DNA of 64,000 nucleotides from Rhodocollybia butyracea (GCA_015501585.1 JADNRY010000039.1:62001-126000), one strand, 5' to 3'; positions 1-13,812 are shown, counted from the stretch's first letter. Numbers and translations are program-made. Notes: generated by a model not told the origin, from the letters alone.

Positions 1-426
1 GACTCCATTTTTCTTAACATCTAGGCTCGTGTTCACTGGCTGTCCGTCCTTGAACTCCAACGTGGTATCATAAGCAGAAATCGGCCTTTGCGTACTGATA
101 CGAGAGAAGGAAAGATGGCGTAAAGAAGAAGGCGTGAACGGACTCGAAGGTTGAGAGGCCGAGTCGCCGCTCGTTGCTGGAGGAAGAGAAGACAAATTTG
201 GCGGTGTTTTTCTGAGAAAAGGGATCGACCTCCTGTGTAGGGGCAAGCGAGAAATTGTGCCGTATGTGGTGTCTGAATGGGACCGGGTTTTCAAAGGCGA
301 CGTTTCACCTTGGCTTACTGAAGCTGAAGGAGCATTATCGATTTGCACCATTGACCCTAAGCGTTGAAGCTTGGCTCTTCTAACGAATGTTGGACTTGGA
401 GCAGCATTGGGGCCAATATCCGACAT
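1..426 (-). CDS. Hypothetical protein, N-terminal part only (cut by window edge)
   Basis: An open frame of 142 codons runs from an ATG at 426 to the window edge without a stop, so the gene continues to the left. The protein begins MSDIGPNAAPSPTFVRRAK and is rich in Ser, Pro, Thr and Arg, as in disordered N-terminal regions of fungal regulatory proteins. Near the visible end it becomes more ordered (ISAYDTTLEFKDGQPV). I recognise no domain and propose no function. Codon use and the uninterrupted frame make it a likely real exon. A second in-frame Met lies 25 codons further in and could be the start instead. Confidence 0.6.
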   Translation of the reverse strand, partial: MSDIGPNAAPSPTFVRRAKLQRLGSMVQIDNAPSASVSQGETSPLKTRSHSDTTYGTISRLPLHRRSIPFLRKTPPNLSSLPPATSGDSASQPSSPFTPSSLRHLSFSRISTQRPISAYDTTLEFKDGQPVNTSLDVKKNGV

Positions 427-3400
427 GGAAGCAAGAAGAAAGAAGCTATATCATATATAGTCTCGGTAGATCCGGGAAGCCTAAGGGCCAGGCTAGGGGC
501 TTACAGGGATTTAAGGAGAAGTTACTACTAGCAAAAGTACCGCATAAAAGTACCATTTATTTCAACTCAGTAAGTTGTATCACGGATTTTTCGACTCTTT
601 ACATCTCGTGTGGTGGGTTTTCCCTATATTATGTTTATCGCCATAATTAGACAGACTTCGTTTCTCTTCACAAGCGTACATCCCTGGAGAAAACGTGTGT
701 AGTACGGCGGATATCGGATTCGTCCTTCAGAACTTTATTTTGAGTGCAAAAAGCAAACTCCTGCGAAGGATAGGGAGAAGCATAGCTCAGCTGCTCACTG
801 CAATCTTCGACGGATCACTTTTGATGTGGTTGTGATGCCACTGAGCTCGAAATATCGGTCAACCAACCTTGTGGGACGGTGCAGGATTTGTGTAGGAGTG
901 TCATAGGATGTCTACTCACTTTTTGAAAATGCAATAGCATGAAATAACGATAAAATAATATAATGACAAGGACGGGGAAGCTAGGGAAGAGGAGGACCCA
1001 CCAGCATGAGCTTTGGAGACGTCTTCGATGTCAACCCCGTTATACAAGCTGCTTATTTTGGGGTCTGAATTCACAACAAGAACTTGGCTCGTAGACATGT
1101 GGAAACTTCGAGTTTCAGCCACCCGACATTGTCACAGGATACCCACGCCACGGTCCACTGGACCAGTCTGTCTCCGTATTTCAGAACTAGCATCATAGTT
1201 GTATTCTGTATTGTACTTAAACTTCGTTGGCATCGAACTAATCCGTGAGAGATCCGTACCTTGTAGATGATTCCTCGTCACTGCTGTCGAAATTATAAAA
1301 CAAGGTGCTTTAAACCAGACGATATTTCTTGGATGCAGAATGTTTTTTCGAATTTAGGAAGTTCTGGGTCATTACAAGAAGCCGATAAACCTAACGAGTG
1401 CTAGCCAGCAGTTGTGACATACTGAGAACCGATATTAAACGTCAGGCGCCATTACAGAAAGCGGAAATAACCCACCTTACCCAAGCTTACCCACCTTGTC
1501 AACACAACTAGGCTTTTTACACCTGCCTCGAGAGCATGTAGAGTGTTGACTTTCTACACATCGAAACGTCTGCCACAATGGTATTAAGCTTGGGCGAGTC
1601 AAGGCTCGTTTGGCTCCCAAGGTATATGCCGGCAATCTTTTATACGATTTAAAGTCTGTCAGAAGGGATCAAGCCCGGCGTGCACAAAGGTAAATATCCG
1701 TTTCTGTGTAGGAAGGGTTGCTTTGGCCAAACTGCGAGAGAAACGTTGAAGGTTGACTTGCAAGTCAATACTTGATTAGGAGCTTTGTCGTCACATAGTG
1801 TGGGTGTGATGCGTGACGCCAAATTTGCATGAAGCAAGGAGGTAATACGAGCGTAGTAATACAGCCGGCTCTGACTCCAGATTAAGATGTCGGGCTCAGG
1901 AGATAAGCGACTCCCGTCAATTTATAGCTGATCTAAATTTTATGGGGTGTTCGCATCGTAAAAAGTGCCCATCGACTTGCCACTGTCCAGTGTCGACTCC
2001 ATGTCTTGCGGACGATCTATACCATTGCTAAAAAGAGTACTTCAAACAACAGGAATCCGACGGTTTCCATATCTCTGGGTCCCAAAACACCAGGGTTCAA
2101 TGCAAATAAGCCATTCCCGACCTCTATGCTACCCAAAGACTTCCATCATACTTCATTCACCGGAGTCCTGCCGGAGTCTTCCAGCTTGAGATCCTACGTG
2201 CCATCTAGGTGCATCTATTATAGAATGCCAAAATGAAATATGGTATTAAAAGTCGCATTGTATGTGACCATCCCATAAAGAGCATTGAACTACTAAATTT
2301 ATCGCCGTAACTAGGTACCTGTGCTCTCGGGCCAACTTGTCCAGCGAACTGGAAACGCGAGGTCTTCGGTTGGATAGTAGCGCCGGGGTGACCAACGCGC
2401 CTCCTCTCGAAACATTGTTTCGGGTCTGAACAATAGCGACTCGGACGAAGGTCGTTTATGCTGTTCATACGAGTAAGTAAAAAATTCCCTCCCCCCTCCC
2501 CAAAAGATTGAAGCTTCACCCCCGTGTCATCCGACTAAACATACCAGAGAACGAACTCCAAAATCAAATGCCATCAGTGTATAAATTACCTCGAGACCAT
2601 AAAATTGCTTCAAAAAATCCTGGAAGATACCTGAGAAATAGTAGTAGTTGAGGAGTAGATCTGGGACCTATCGTCTAATTTCTTCCAGAGTTGGCAAAAT
2701 GGTGGGATCGTAGTACTGCCAACCCCCGACGCAGCGGGCGGGCAATGAGTGGGCAGAAGACATTTACGTGATAAATCAAGCATCTATGATCCGGGTTAGA
2801 TAGTATCAATCTTGGCGAAATCTCAATATTTTCTCGCTCATATGAACAGCAGACTCGTTGAGACCGAGACAACGTTCTAAATATTGAAGTTCCAAAAGGG
2901 AAATATGATTTTACCGATCCAAGAAACGCATGCAGCAAGGTTCCTCGTCCAGACATTAAATGCAAGGGTTATGAGATCCTTGTCTCTACACATTTAACAG
3001 TGCTTATCTTGCACTAGCACCGATCCTTGATCTACGGAAACCCTTATGTCCATTGACTCGGAGGACTCGGCTAAACTGAATCATTGTAAGCAGTCGCTCA
3101 TATGCCAGTCGGTAACATTATAGTTCAGTAGTCAAGTCTTTAGGTAACTAGAATTCGGGGATGCGGTGGGGGGATTGGTAAGTTTGGACATGACAAGAAT
3201 ATCAAAAGTTTTCGAAAATCTGCTCAAGTGTTGGACAACATCAGCTTTGCGGAACTGTTGCGGAAAATGCATTCCCTCGTACATTGTATTATGTGACGGT
3301 GGAAGCAGAGCCCCTTAGGATGGACATAGTAATACCCGAGTACTTACACAGTCCGATCACCTATGAAGGTAGCGCGGAATTGTCCGTCTTCAACGAGCTA

Positions 3401-5222
3401 GGCCGCATCGATAGTCCTAACATTCATTCGGCATTGATGAGTCGTTGATGCTAAACTTGCCATGAAGGGCTCAACTTAGTAACCGGTGAACGTGTCTCAA
3501 GCATATCAGAAGCCTGACTACACCATACCGCATCATGCTAGTCGTGCTTTGAGGTCAATTTTTTCTTTTTGACTCGGCCCGATTTTAACCAAGCTATTGA
3601 GTCAACGGTCCTCCGTCGAGAGTGAAAAGAATCAGGCCGATCGATGAAATGAAGTCGAAAAGTACTTCCAGTGTGCCTTCGATGATTAGCTTGACCGTTG
3701 CCACCGCGGCTGCACGTTTGTAAGTAGCACAGGACAGAATTATACTGGTGAGGTCCGATTCCCGGACACCAGTTTACCATACTGTTGGGCATTAATGCCT
3801 CCCACTAAGTAAGACATGTATGGAACACAGGTTCTAATTAGTGCTCGGCGAAGATGGAGATTCAGAGAGCAGTCGGTCATTAGCATACAATTTGAAACGT
3901 AGGATCGTAATTTCGAGGTACAAGTTTCTGGATGAACACAATACGTAGAGTGAAAATGGAGAAAGAAAAGCACATGTTGTTCACTGACAAGTGTCGCAGT
4001 TAATCAAGAATAGAGGAACATTGAGCCCAACTGGCGCTTTCAGGTTCATTCATTAGTACCAAGCTCAATTCCCTTATCTGAGCTGAGTAGGACTGATTTA
4101 TAATTTGAAGACGATATAGATCGTCAGTACTAGATGAAGTAAGAAGCTGTACCACAACGAGTCAATCTAGCGCTCCGAAATTTGGAACTCGTCGCCACAA
4201 AACGTGCCCCTTTTACTCTCCCTATACTTACTCAGTATAGAGAAGGCTGGCAGTACGTTACATTGGGTACCGGAACACGCTAACTCCAAATCTTCTATAA
4301 TTCGCGCCACAACATTAAGGGCTGGATGAGCTGAGTTACTCAGGCTCCCCTCTGCTCCCCTGCGAGATAACATGCATATGAGTTCAAACATTCAAGTCCC
4401 ATTTCAGTCATTTTTCTTACTCGGATACTGCCACACGCCCCACCCTCAACTATGCATACATCAAAAACAGTATTTATCAAATGATGAGGATAGAAATCAT
4501 CCATTTTCTTATGTTTTGTAGCTAGTATTTTCTTGGCGAAACCCTCCGCTTTGGGACTTCCCTTTGTCAGTCAAGCTCGCTGCTCTACTTCCTTGGAGTG
4601 ACGAGTCCCCTCGTGGGGCCCGGGGCACTGTCTGATAGGACCACCACTGATACTCTATAGCAAGGCGAATTTTCGCTCTCAAACTTACGCTTGCGCACAC
4701 ATCAGGTTTGTCAAGTGTATCGGAAATTTTGATCGAGTCGGTTTGGAGAGTTCATACTTCCAAGCAGTCCAACTATAACTATCTCAAATTTTAGCCACTG
4801 CTAGATCTAGACAATACCGTGGAGTCACCAAGTTATACTTCCTCTACTACACTTCACGCGTGCCAGTCTATGGTAGCAGTGGTAGTATAACCACGTCGGT
4901 CCCATTTAGGAACTGCCCCCCAGCCATATGTCTCACGCCAAATACATGCTCAGAACTTTCTAAGAACTTTCACCGATGCAATTGAAATTGTCGATATCTT
5001 GAGCTGCGAGGTTCAACAATCTTTTGATTTTATATGTAATGTACTATTCATTTACACAAGTATCCATACTTTCGACTATTGCAGGGAGTAAAACACACTG
5101 AGCAAACAAACATGACACGAGAACAAGAACTAGTAAGTAGCGGCTGATCGGAAATTTATGCTACGCAGAGCAAGATACAAATTTGCGGCGAGAACAGAGG
5201 AAGACTGTAGCAAAGAGAAAAC
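427..5222. other. Gene-poor interval, no supported gene
   Basis: About 4.8 kb between two minus-strand genes. Only short open frames (about 60-105 codons) occur, on both strands. None shows a recognisable motif, and none joins to a neighbour across plausible splice sites. I saw no terminal inverted repeats, long terminal repeats or transposase motifs. It may be decayed mobile DNA, but nothing visible proves that. Confidence 0.5.
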
Positions 5223-7070
5223 TTAGCAGACCCGTAACACAAATCCATTATCTGCTTTTGCAGCGTCCGAGGTAGTTGCGAGCAGCCCAGGCCTCATAAT
5301 TGGATTCATGGCCGCTCCCCTTGCCTGAGCGCGAGATAAGTTCGTAATGAATGCTTGAGTCTTTTCTTGAGAGGCGAGACCGTGTTGGAGACAATATTGA
5401 CTGCTGTAGATCGCGAGGTCCCGCCACTGCACCATATGTTCCTCATACTCAAGAACCTCGTTCATCATGTACTCTGTGATCCCCCATGGAATCCCGTCTC
5501 TTCAACATACATTAGCTTATAATTCACAACTATAGTATTTCAGTCTCACTTTGCAGCCAAACTATACGCTATTTGCCAAGTCGTGTATGCAAACAGGCCT
5601 GCGTTCTCAGCTGTGAAGGTCCTGTTAACATAAACTCGAGACGAATTCTGAGCCAAAACGCACAGATCAAAGCATCGGGTTTGGCATGCTCCGGGGAATA
5701 CAGATCTTCACTTCCAAAGAGCTTCGCCTGAAACGTACTTCCACCGAGGTAGACTGGGGCAGTGTAATGGTAGACTATCTCCTTGCGAGCCAAACATCCC
5801 TCGTATTTCTCCGTCTTCGCGATCTCGCACAGCTTTTTACAAGCCTGACCAAAGAAGACCATGACGATGTCGGTATTTGGGATCAACAGCGCAAGTTCGC
5901 TGAATCTTTGAAAAGAAATGTTAAAGGTATTTGGACGGAAAGATTACATGGACGACAACATACAACGGAATAACGTTCAGCTCCTTTTCAGCCCCAGCAT
6001 AGTGAATGGTCAATTTGCGTCTCGACTTCGTGGCACTCTGAGAAGTATCGACAACGCCGAGAACCTTGGTGAGTAGATGGTAGACGGTAAGGACCATGTC
6101 CATTCTGAGTGCAACCGGAGACTCGCGCTCGAGTTTCCGCCATTCGTACCATGTAGGCCAGTCCTGCACAAAATTATTGTCGTGAATGACAGGGATTTGA
6201 AACTTTGAGTCTGGTTCGTTAAACGAAAGCCGAGGGATTTGCGCGACCGGAAGACGCCAAGATTCGATGTGTGAAGGAAGGACCGCTTGAAGAAACATAA
6301 GACTAGCAGAGCGTATGAGTTAAAATAGATAGCAGGGCGTGAATGAGCATACCCATGGCACAAATACAACTCTGATAACTTCGTTCCTTTATCATGACCA
6401 GAGCCGGTGTCTGAGATGGGCTCTCGCCAGTATCCAGATTCAGGGGCTTCGCTTTTGAGGCCGAGAAGGAGTTCTATTTGATTAGGGATTCAAATCTAGC
6501 CGTATCATAGTCAGTGGCCGCGCTCACAACATGAACGATGACTTCGATGACCCACCATTTTTCGGGAACTTTTCATATATGCAGACCATGGAAATAGCTT
6601 CTGGATTGCAGTTATATCTGGCCATTGTTTCATAGAAATCTGGAAATTCGTGAGTTTCTCCTACGGATTCCTAAAAACAATAAATTTCTACCTTGTACCA
6701 TTTGCATGTTCTTTTGTGTGGGTTCTCTCCAACAACTCTTTCCCGCAATCCGACACCTTTCCAGTCGTCCATTTGGCATTTCTCGGAGCAGTACAGGACT
6801 GCTTTACAGCCAGAACAGCGATACAGCTGTTCACGATCAAGTCAATGGAACGATATTGGCCACGCGTATGATTGAGCTCGCCTTTTGAGTGCTATCTTCC
6901 TTTCCACATTTTTCGCAGGGGCATGGAACTCTGAGATACGAGGATCTGCGTCAGAAACAAAGATGCTCCAACTTTCTCGCTCTTACTTCAACGGGGGGCC
7001 ATAATATAATTTACGATAAAACTCTGGGTCGATTTTTTCCCTTCTTTCTCGGCGACGGGAGACATACCAG
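5223..7070 (-). CDS. MYND zinc-finger protein with MSS51-like C-terminal domain
   Basis: Exons can be followed downwards from about 7070 to the stop at 5223. The N-terminal part reads KIDPEFYRKLYYGPPL. After it comes a MYND finger encoded in two exons (about 6930-6700): PCPCEKCGKED joined to LYRCSGCKAVLYCSEKC and then HKRTC, giving the expected Cys pairs and the terminal His-x3-Cys. Next are FPDFYETMARYNCNPEA and KSEAPESGYWREP. The C-terminal half, with LTIHYAGAEKELNVIPL, VMVFFGQACKKL and KPDALIC, resembles the MSS51 C-terminal domain common in fungal MYND proteins. MYND fingers bind proline-rich protein ligands; the role here is unknown. The first coding exon was not found: the frame at about 7070 is open but has no Met. 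One splice inside the finger appears to use a GC donor. Confidence 0.75.
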
Positions 7071-7555
7071 GAAAGTCACTATGATGAAAAGATCTGCATA
7101 TGAATAAAATAGTGATAAGCAACGTACTTCACTGATCTGCCTTTTCTAATGAAAAGTTTTTTGTTTTGAAACGCAGGTGCTAGTTCTTTCTGAGTGGCAA
7201 GGGCGAACGACATGTTGGGGAGCCTTTTTCGAACTGATGAGAGTAAAGCTAAAGAAGAGAAGTACGGTTGCTAAGTATTACTCAACTTTTAGTCAAAGAA
7301 GCCTGTTGGGCGCCAAAGCTTCGCACCCGCGTCGGCGTCAAGAAAATCGAAGACCATGTGAGCGCAAAACAGCTGCAGCTGTGAAATATCGAAATTGTAA
7401 TCACGAAAATCTTGGGACAATCAGGGACCAACATAATAAACATACGTAGGTGGCGGGCTGTGGCGGGTGGACAGTCGAACTTCCATAGACTTACATACAA
7501 TTGCAAGATAGTATTATCACGTAACATATTAGACATGGTATATAGGCACACAAAC

Positions 7556-9041
7556 TTACACGTTTGCCCCGGCGCCGTCTACTGGTGTCGAGGTCGATGT
7601 GGAAGCAATGCTAGGACCAGCGTTGGTAGAAAGCACAGGCGAAGACGATGTTGGCACCGGTATCGTGGTGTTAGACCGGGACATGAGTGAGTTCAAGATC
7701 ATCGCCAGTCCACTCACTTGGAGGGCTGAAGTAGGGAGACATTGATTTCTAGGTTCAGCACATTTCCATTGGATGTAGAGCCTCGAAGGACAGCTGGTGG
7801 AGGAGGCTGCCCCGGGGGAAGTGCCGCCGCCGGAACAGGAACTATCCCAAGCTGGGTAAGAGTTGGCATTGAAGTGATGGGTAGCTGAACTGGGATCGCA
7901 GACCCCGCCTGATACGAAATAGGTGTTGCAGGAACTGGATTAGGAGCTATAGATGCTGGATTGGCGTTTTGCGGTGTAGAAGTAGGAAGAGCTGTTTGGA
8001 CAGGAGTAGTCGGAACTCCATAAGACGTAGCATAAGGATATGGAAAAGGTCGGTAATATGTGGATTGTCCGTTAGCTGACTGTGGTGGTGCATAATATGA
8101 TGGCCGAGCTGGAGTTGCGAGAGCAGGAGGAGCAAGATTAGACGATGCGCGTTTCTGGCGTTCCAAACGGTCATATTCACTCCTCACAACACGAAGCTCT
8201 GCATTTAACGCGGCAATCTCAGCGCGTTCTGTTTCCAGTTCGCTCTGCGTAAGGATGACAAGCTGAGGGTTGAATTCGGATCCCTAGGGACATATTAACA
8301 GCAGATTTGAGCAGAAACTGCGAAAGCATACCTCTCCAGGCTTGACTCTCGCTTTCCGAAATCGTTCCTGTAATTTTTTTCGACGCCGATGGCACTCCAA
8401 TGCAAATTTGGTTTCTTATTAACGTGTCAGAGCGAGAATCATACGGATACTGTGATTGTAGAGCACCTTTTATTTCTTGAGGGTCCACAGCTTTGGTTTT
8501 TCCCTTTCGGTCAGCGAGCAGAGGCTTCAAGTCTTCCTTTGGTTGCAAAAAGACATGATAAGGAAGTAGCCTATTCACTGCATCGATAACATCTACAAAA
8601 GGCGTTTCCAAGTCTGGGTTCAGCACAGCGGCATGATCTGCAGCAATTCGCGAAGTGACTCTGTGACCAGGAGCATTAATTTCACGTTGATACGTTGAGC
8701 TGAGAGATTCACCGAGCAGATATTTCTTCAATGACAGCATTTTCTTCCAGAGTCTTGTTCTTCTTTCTCAGCGGCTTTGTAGTAGATGCGGCTGGATTGG
8801 CATTGGTGTCAACATTCCAATGGCTTGGAGGGCGCCAAGTCGAAGGTCCTGCTCCAGAAGACGATGCTGGTATGTGCGGGGGAGCAGAAAAGGTAAATGA
8901 AGATGAATTATTTTGATTTAAGCTATTTTGGGCAGAGACAGAAGAAGAAGAAAGAGAGAAAAATGAGTTTGTAGACATCGAGGTGGTTGGTTCTTGTGAC
9001 GCCGATGGCTTGCCGGTAGCCGTGCCGAGTCCGGTTGACAA
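7556..9041 (-). CDS. GLTSCR1-domain protein
   Basis: The start at 9041 opens a Ser/Thr-rich, disordered first exon (MSTGLGTATGKPSASQ). An intron beginning GTGAATC removes about 50 nt, and exon 2 then reads VTSRIAADHAAVL, LETPFVDVIDAV and NRLLPYHVFLQPKEDL. This is the conserved core of the GLTSCR1/BICRA family, whose animal members are subunits of a SWI/SNF-type remodelling complex; the fungal role is inferred. The C-terminal region is Pro/Ala/Tyr-rich (YYRPFPYPYATSYG). One frame stops at 7714, but a CTTCAG acceptor just before it would open a better exon reading LQVSGLAMILNSLMSRSN to a TAA at 7556, so I use that end. The last splice is uncertain. A neighbouring MYND gene lies just downstream on the same strand. 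Confidence 0.72.
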
Positions 9042-9640
9042 ATAAGGGACAAAGCCTCTTGCTCGTACTAATACTCGCTGCTGGAGTCTATTATTTCGAG
9101 TCGGCAGTTCGTTTGCATATAGCTACAGGTCTTATCATAAGCCTGCTGGATACTTAGATGTTGGATTTGGTAAGGCAGTTTTCGAAAACCAGGAAGTCAA
9201 GATAATGCAGGTTTTGCTATCATATACCCTGTGGAATACATCGCTCAACGGTAAATCTAAATTTATTCTCTGGATAGCAAGCACTTTTCGAAACAAATTG
9301 AAGGAAGGAAAATCGGGTTCCGCCACAAACAGGATATTTGATGATAAACATGCTTATCTTCTCTTCATCGATAAGAGGTGGCATCCTCCTCGGTCTTGAC
9401 ATTTTTCCCGCCTGGTCTTCTACTACGACTCGCTGATAGGACCTTCCCGGGGAGCTTCGCGGCTCGCAGCCCCAAGGAGGGGAGTGCTCAACGTCCGTCG
9501 TGGAAGCGGCCAGCTATTGGAACGCCTTCAACACAACGGACCACTTTCCTCGCCGTAGGTATGGCGCACATCTGCAAGTATGGCGCAATTTTGTACTTTA
9601 TGCCACGTACGAGATGAGGAGGAGGATCATCAAGGTATGT
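9042..9640. other. Intergenic interval, nothing recognised
   Basis: About 600 bp upstream of the GLTSCR1-domain gene. Only overlapping short frames on both strands, without motifs. It probably carries that gene's promoter and 5' leader, but I see no clear TATA element. Confidence 0.4.
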
Positions 9641-9644
9641 AGTT

Positions 9645-10880
9645 CTATGTATTGCCACTAATCAAGCTTCTCGATCGGCCTACACATCGTAAACGTACTT
9701 GGCCAGCGTTGTCGACTCCATACGGTATCTGAATATGTATGCGAGACATCGGGCGACAGGTCAAACAAGCGAGAAGATGGAGCTGGGAAACCTTCCATTT
9801 GGAATATGTACCCAGAGAAGCAGAAACGTAGGTGCGAAAGAGTGGTGCATGTAAGTGCATACGTGCATGACGCTTGTCTTGTTTCCCTGACATCGCAGGC
9901 TCCATCATCTGGAAATACAAGGCTGTCCTCTCTCTCCCTGTAGAGTATTCGGCACATAAGACGAAATAATCGGGGCAATCTGTTGGTAATCTGTCATGAC
10001 AGGGCATGTTTGAGTACTTACCTTGAGGTAATTCCTCAGCGACGTGGCGCGCGCGGGCTAGACGCATGGACCACGCATCCGAGCGAAGTGGATATTTGTA
10101 ACCGTTGTAGAGATGCAGATATGCACAGTCCAACAGGATTTTAGTGCTATTGTGGGTGATTTAATCATTGACGTCCATTCCACCAGTATAGGAAACCAAG
10201 ACTCAACAACGAGATCGTGAATCATGTTCGTGTATCCAGATTGCGAGAGGAGAACGGATCTTGTAACACCAAACGAGCAAGGTGTGTGAGTGGAAAATGC
10301 CAGTGAATAAAAATTTCATCGCCAGTTCCACTCAACGGTAATGAATGAGAAGAGTGACATGTTCTAATAACAGAATAGAGGATTCCTGGATATGAGGTCG
10401 ATATACAGCGCCTGCGCCATTTCACATCCAAAGGCGAGGTGGGGATCGACCTGACCCATGGTCTCTTTGGTATTCAGTGAGAGCTAACTGCTATTGGCAT
10501 GCCGTTAATGTGCTGTAGGTAAACACTGCTGTCGATATCGAGAGATATACATTGAGAGATAGCCTGAGTACGATGGGATGGTGGTTTGGAAGGATGATAA
10601 GTCGGACATTCCCGGTTTTTTTGATAGACCTCTTTTTGCACTCGTGTGCAGATATGTGTACATAGGTGTAGTAGAGGAAAAGTGTCTGTGGATTTGTACT
10701 ACAGACGGCCTTCCACGCTTAATCCACCGATTTGCACCCAAATTATCACGCATCAAATTGGATGGGTTTCAGGCTTATCTCGTATTCTCCCTGTGCGTAC
10801 GGACTTCATGTGCTACAGGGGCTTGGCGAACTCGATGAGGGCGGACAAAAAGTACAGGATCAGGTCGCATAGATGTTCAT
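9645..10880 (-). pseudogene. Probable decayed or unrecognised multi-exon gene
   Basis: Several minus-strand pieces look coding. They include DPHLAFGCEMAQALYIDLIS (about 10460-10390) and LYNGYKYPLRSDAWSMRL followed by ARARHVAEELPQ (about 10130-10020). A good donor (GTAAGTACTC) lies directly after ELPQ, and an acceptor about 45 nt later opens IAPIISSYVPNTLQG. Between and after these pieces the frame breaks repeatedly (for instance a TAG after NPLFCY), and I cannot assemble a complete protein. The pieces have amino-acid composition typical of folded proteins rather than chance frames. No family was recognised. It is either a decayed gene or a real gene with exons I could not place. Confidence 0.35.
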
Positions 10881-13812
10881 AACCGACAGATTATGCGCGA
10901 CTTTCCCTGGAGCTTGGAGAGCAAAAACTTGGCAGTGACCAAGCACCTCAGACTCAATAATTCGGGGTCTGGGGATAGAGTCGAGCGGCTCCCCGATTAA
11001 CCTGGTTGTGTTTACACATAGGAATGAATCACAACTGCTGGCCTGGCATTGTAATCCCCGACGCCGATCGCCTACTGCCATTTAGCTGAATATGCAGTCC
11101 AGATCCGAAATTTGGTCATTGCCAGTCTCGAGAATCCAACCCGTCGATGTAACTACTGCGTTTACGATTATTCTGCTCAGCGTAACGTAGAAGACCAACT
11201 GCTCTGGGTTGAACTCAACGGCTGGGCATACTCCAGCTAATGTTCTTGTACCTCGCTTTCATGCTCTCTGCTCCTGGGCAAGCCGCGGTAATACAATAGT
11301 TTTTCTTTGGGCCGAAGGGATAGTCCAAAGCAATGGTAAGTCATATCAGAGGGCGGTTCAGACGATGTGCCCTCGTTCCATGACAATGGTAAAGCTTGGG
11401 TGAGCATACTGAGTATCTGGAGACCGAGCTTCTGCCACTTGGCGCTTCCGATGGAACATTCAGGCAACAAGTTGAAACTCATGTGAACCACCTTCGATGG
11501 GAGTCATGATTCTTCACCTTAAGTAGCCCGTTTCCTTTCGACTAGATAGGACCAACCTCTTTTGCTAGAAGTCAAATTTGACATATCACAATAATGTTAT
11601 TGGCGCTTCCGGTTTACCTAAGGACTGATGAACGTTTATACAGATACTTAAACGGGCACTTAACGTTGCGCTTAACAGCTTTAAGCACGAAAGGGGATTA
11701 TATTGCATCACTTCCATGTTGTGTAACTCTCAGGGATACAGTAATACAATTATTGTGGCATTCCTCGGGGCTCGATAAAGATTTAAAGCCTTCGGACCGT
11801 ACTCCTGCATTGTTTTTCTCATGGTCCAACCCTGTGGTAAACTCAAAGTTCTCGGTAAACTCAATCGTCGAAAAATGAAGCCAGATTCTCCGTCTGTACG
11901 ATATACATCGGCGTTTGTTATGCCAAGGCTATGTAGACTTCCATTGCGTCTTGTTTGCGTCACTAGGAAAGAAGGGCACGGCATGATCCAAGAACTGAAC
12001 GCCGGACCCTTGTGAAAGAAGAGGACGAGCTGCAACATGGTGCTATAGATCCTCCCGCCTCGGAAATGAATGATTTTTCGACTACGTTTTTAGTATGAGA
12101 GTCCAAAACAGTGGTTCAGCACCGATGTGTTGGACAATGGAGATCGGACTATGTAGCTAAACTTTTATTACCTCGAAGCAATCTTTGTGCGCCGAAAAAG
12201 GAGGAGTGGCAAGAGGCAATGTACACCAAGTGGTAGCAAAGGGCCAAGTCGACGAAGAGTGATAAAATTGGCTTGAACGAAGACCGAGTGATTAACGATG
12301 ACTTCTGGCAGTTGAATTACTGTGTACAGTACCGTCCTTCCAGAAATGGCAAGAAAATAACAGGAGAAATCGAAGCAAATTTTACTACACGACGGGGCTA
12401 CCCGACAAAGTAGTTACCAAGATCTTTTCGAATCCCAAATACTTTGGAGACTGAGCCGAGGATAAAAGGCTGTGAATAAGACAAGGCGGAATTTCGAATC
12501 AATCCCATACATAACTTGAAGAAACTGATTCTAGTTTATGGTGATTGATACGGCAAATTGCGAGTTCAAGGGTTTCATTATATCGAGCATAGTGCGCTGA
12601 GTATTAAGCAAGCGACAATTAGCTCGGAGACAACATCGGGAGGTTCTGGCTCCTTCGGCCAAGGAAGGAAACAAGGCGCTCAGAAAGCGAAATCCGCGGC
12701 CGGGACCATACCCGGCGGATCATTCAAGAGTCGGCCCGATTGCAACGCGTCCCTTCTACACGCGCACTCACAACGAGTTTACATTTCCAAGACAAATGTG
12801 GTTTCATATCGCGTCCGCATTTGTGCTGATAGCTGCGGTTATCTGTATCAGAGCTTACTCCATCCTCCCTGATTACAAACATTCCAGAAACTTGAATCGG
12901 GTCTCAAAAACTTGTAAACTTGCAGTATTTTTGGGTTCAGGCAGGTTTCCACTTAACTCATTCAATGTATCGACATTGAAGGCTTCGGGTAGGAGGACAT
13001 ACCAGCGAAATGCTCGCACTTGTGTCGTCACTAGATTTTGACAGATATACTCCAAGAACTTACATACTTAGTGAAGGTGACACTCTGAGCGAACGAAAAG
13101 CAATTGCATTGGAAGCGTCAAAAGTCGCTAATACAACTACAGAGGTTTGCATGAATACTCTTGCAATTTCGCTTGCTTATTTTCACTCCCGTGACAGAAT
13201 AGCAATACCAATACACTACCCTACACAATCTTGGTCATCCCTCGAGCTCGAAAAGTCCATCAGTCATTAATGACAACACCCTCAACAGCTTTTTTCTCGC
13301 TTCTTCAATGCCTTTATCACATAACGATCAAATCAATATATGGACGAAACCAACACAATGCCGGATATTATTTTGCGGATGTACTGCTCCTCAACGGACC
13401 CGGTACATGTTTGGTTCTATGCGTGGCAGTCTATTTCAACAAGGTTGGTTTAGTGATCGCTTCAAAGAGACTAGATACTGATTAATTTAAACAAGTTTAT
13501 CCACTTGTCAGCCCCGAAAGTCATATACGTTGAATCTTTCGCCCGTGTTAAGACTCTTTCATTATCTGGAAAATTGCTTCGTCCTCTAGTTGATAAGTAA
13601 GTGGTATGACAAAGGTAAATAGCTACATACATACTAATTTATTTTCGAAGATTCATTGTACAGTGGCCCCAACTACTGAAAGATAACGGAAGAGGAGAGT
13701 GCCGCGGCTGGCTTATATGAATGAAGCCTTCGAATAATATAGTAATACCCCCAAAAAATTGATAACGGTAATGTGCATAATAAAAAATGTATGAAATCAA
13801 AGAATAGTGTCT
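10881..13812. other. Gene-poor interval
   Basis: About 2.9 kb with scattered open frames of 60-104 codons on both strands, none with motifs or convincing splice partners. No transposon ends seen. The right end is the 3' flank of the Zn2Cys6 gene. Confidence 0.45.

Noticed and set aside
2205..2519. 104-codon minus-strand open frame in the left gene-poor region
   Set aside because: Composition and lack of any motif or splice partner suggest a chance frame.
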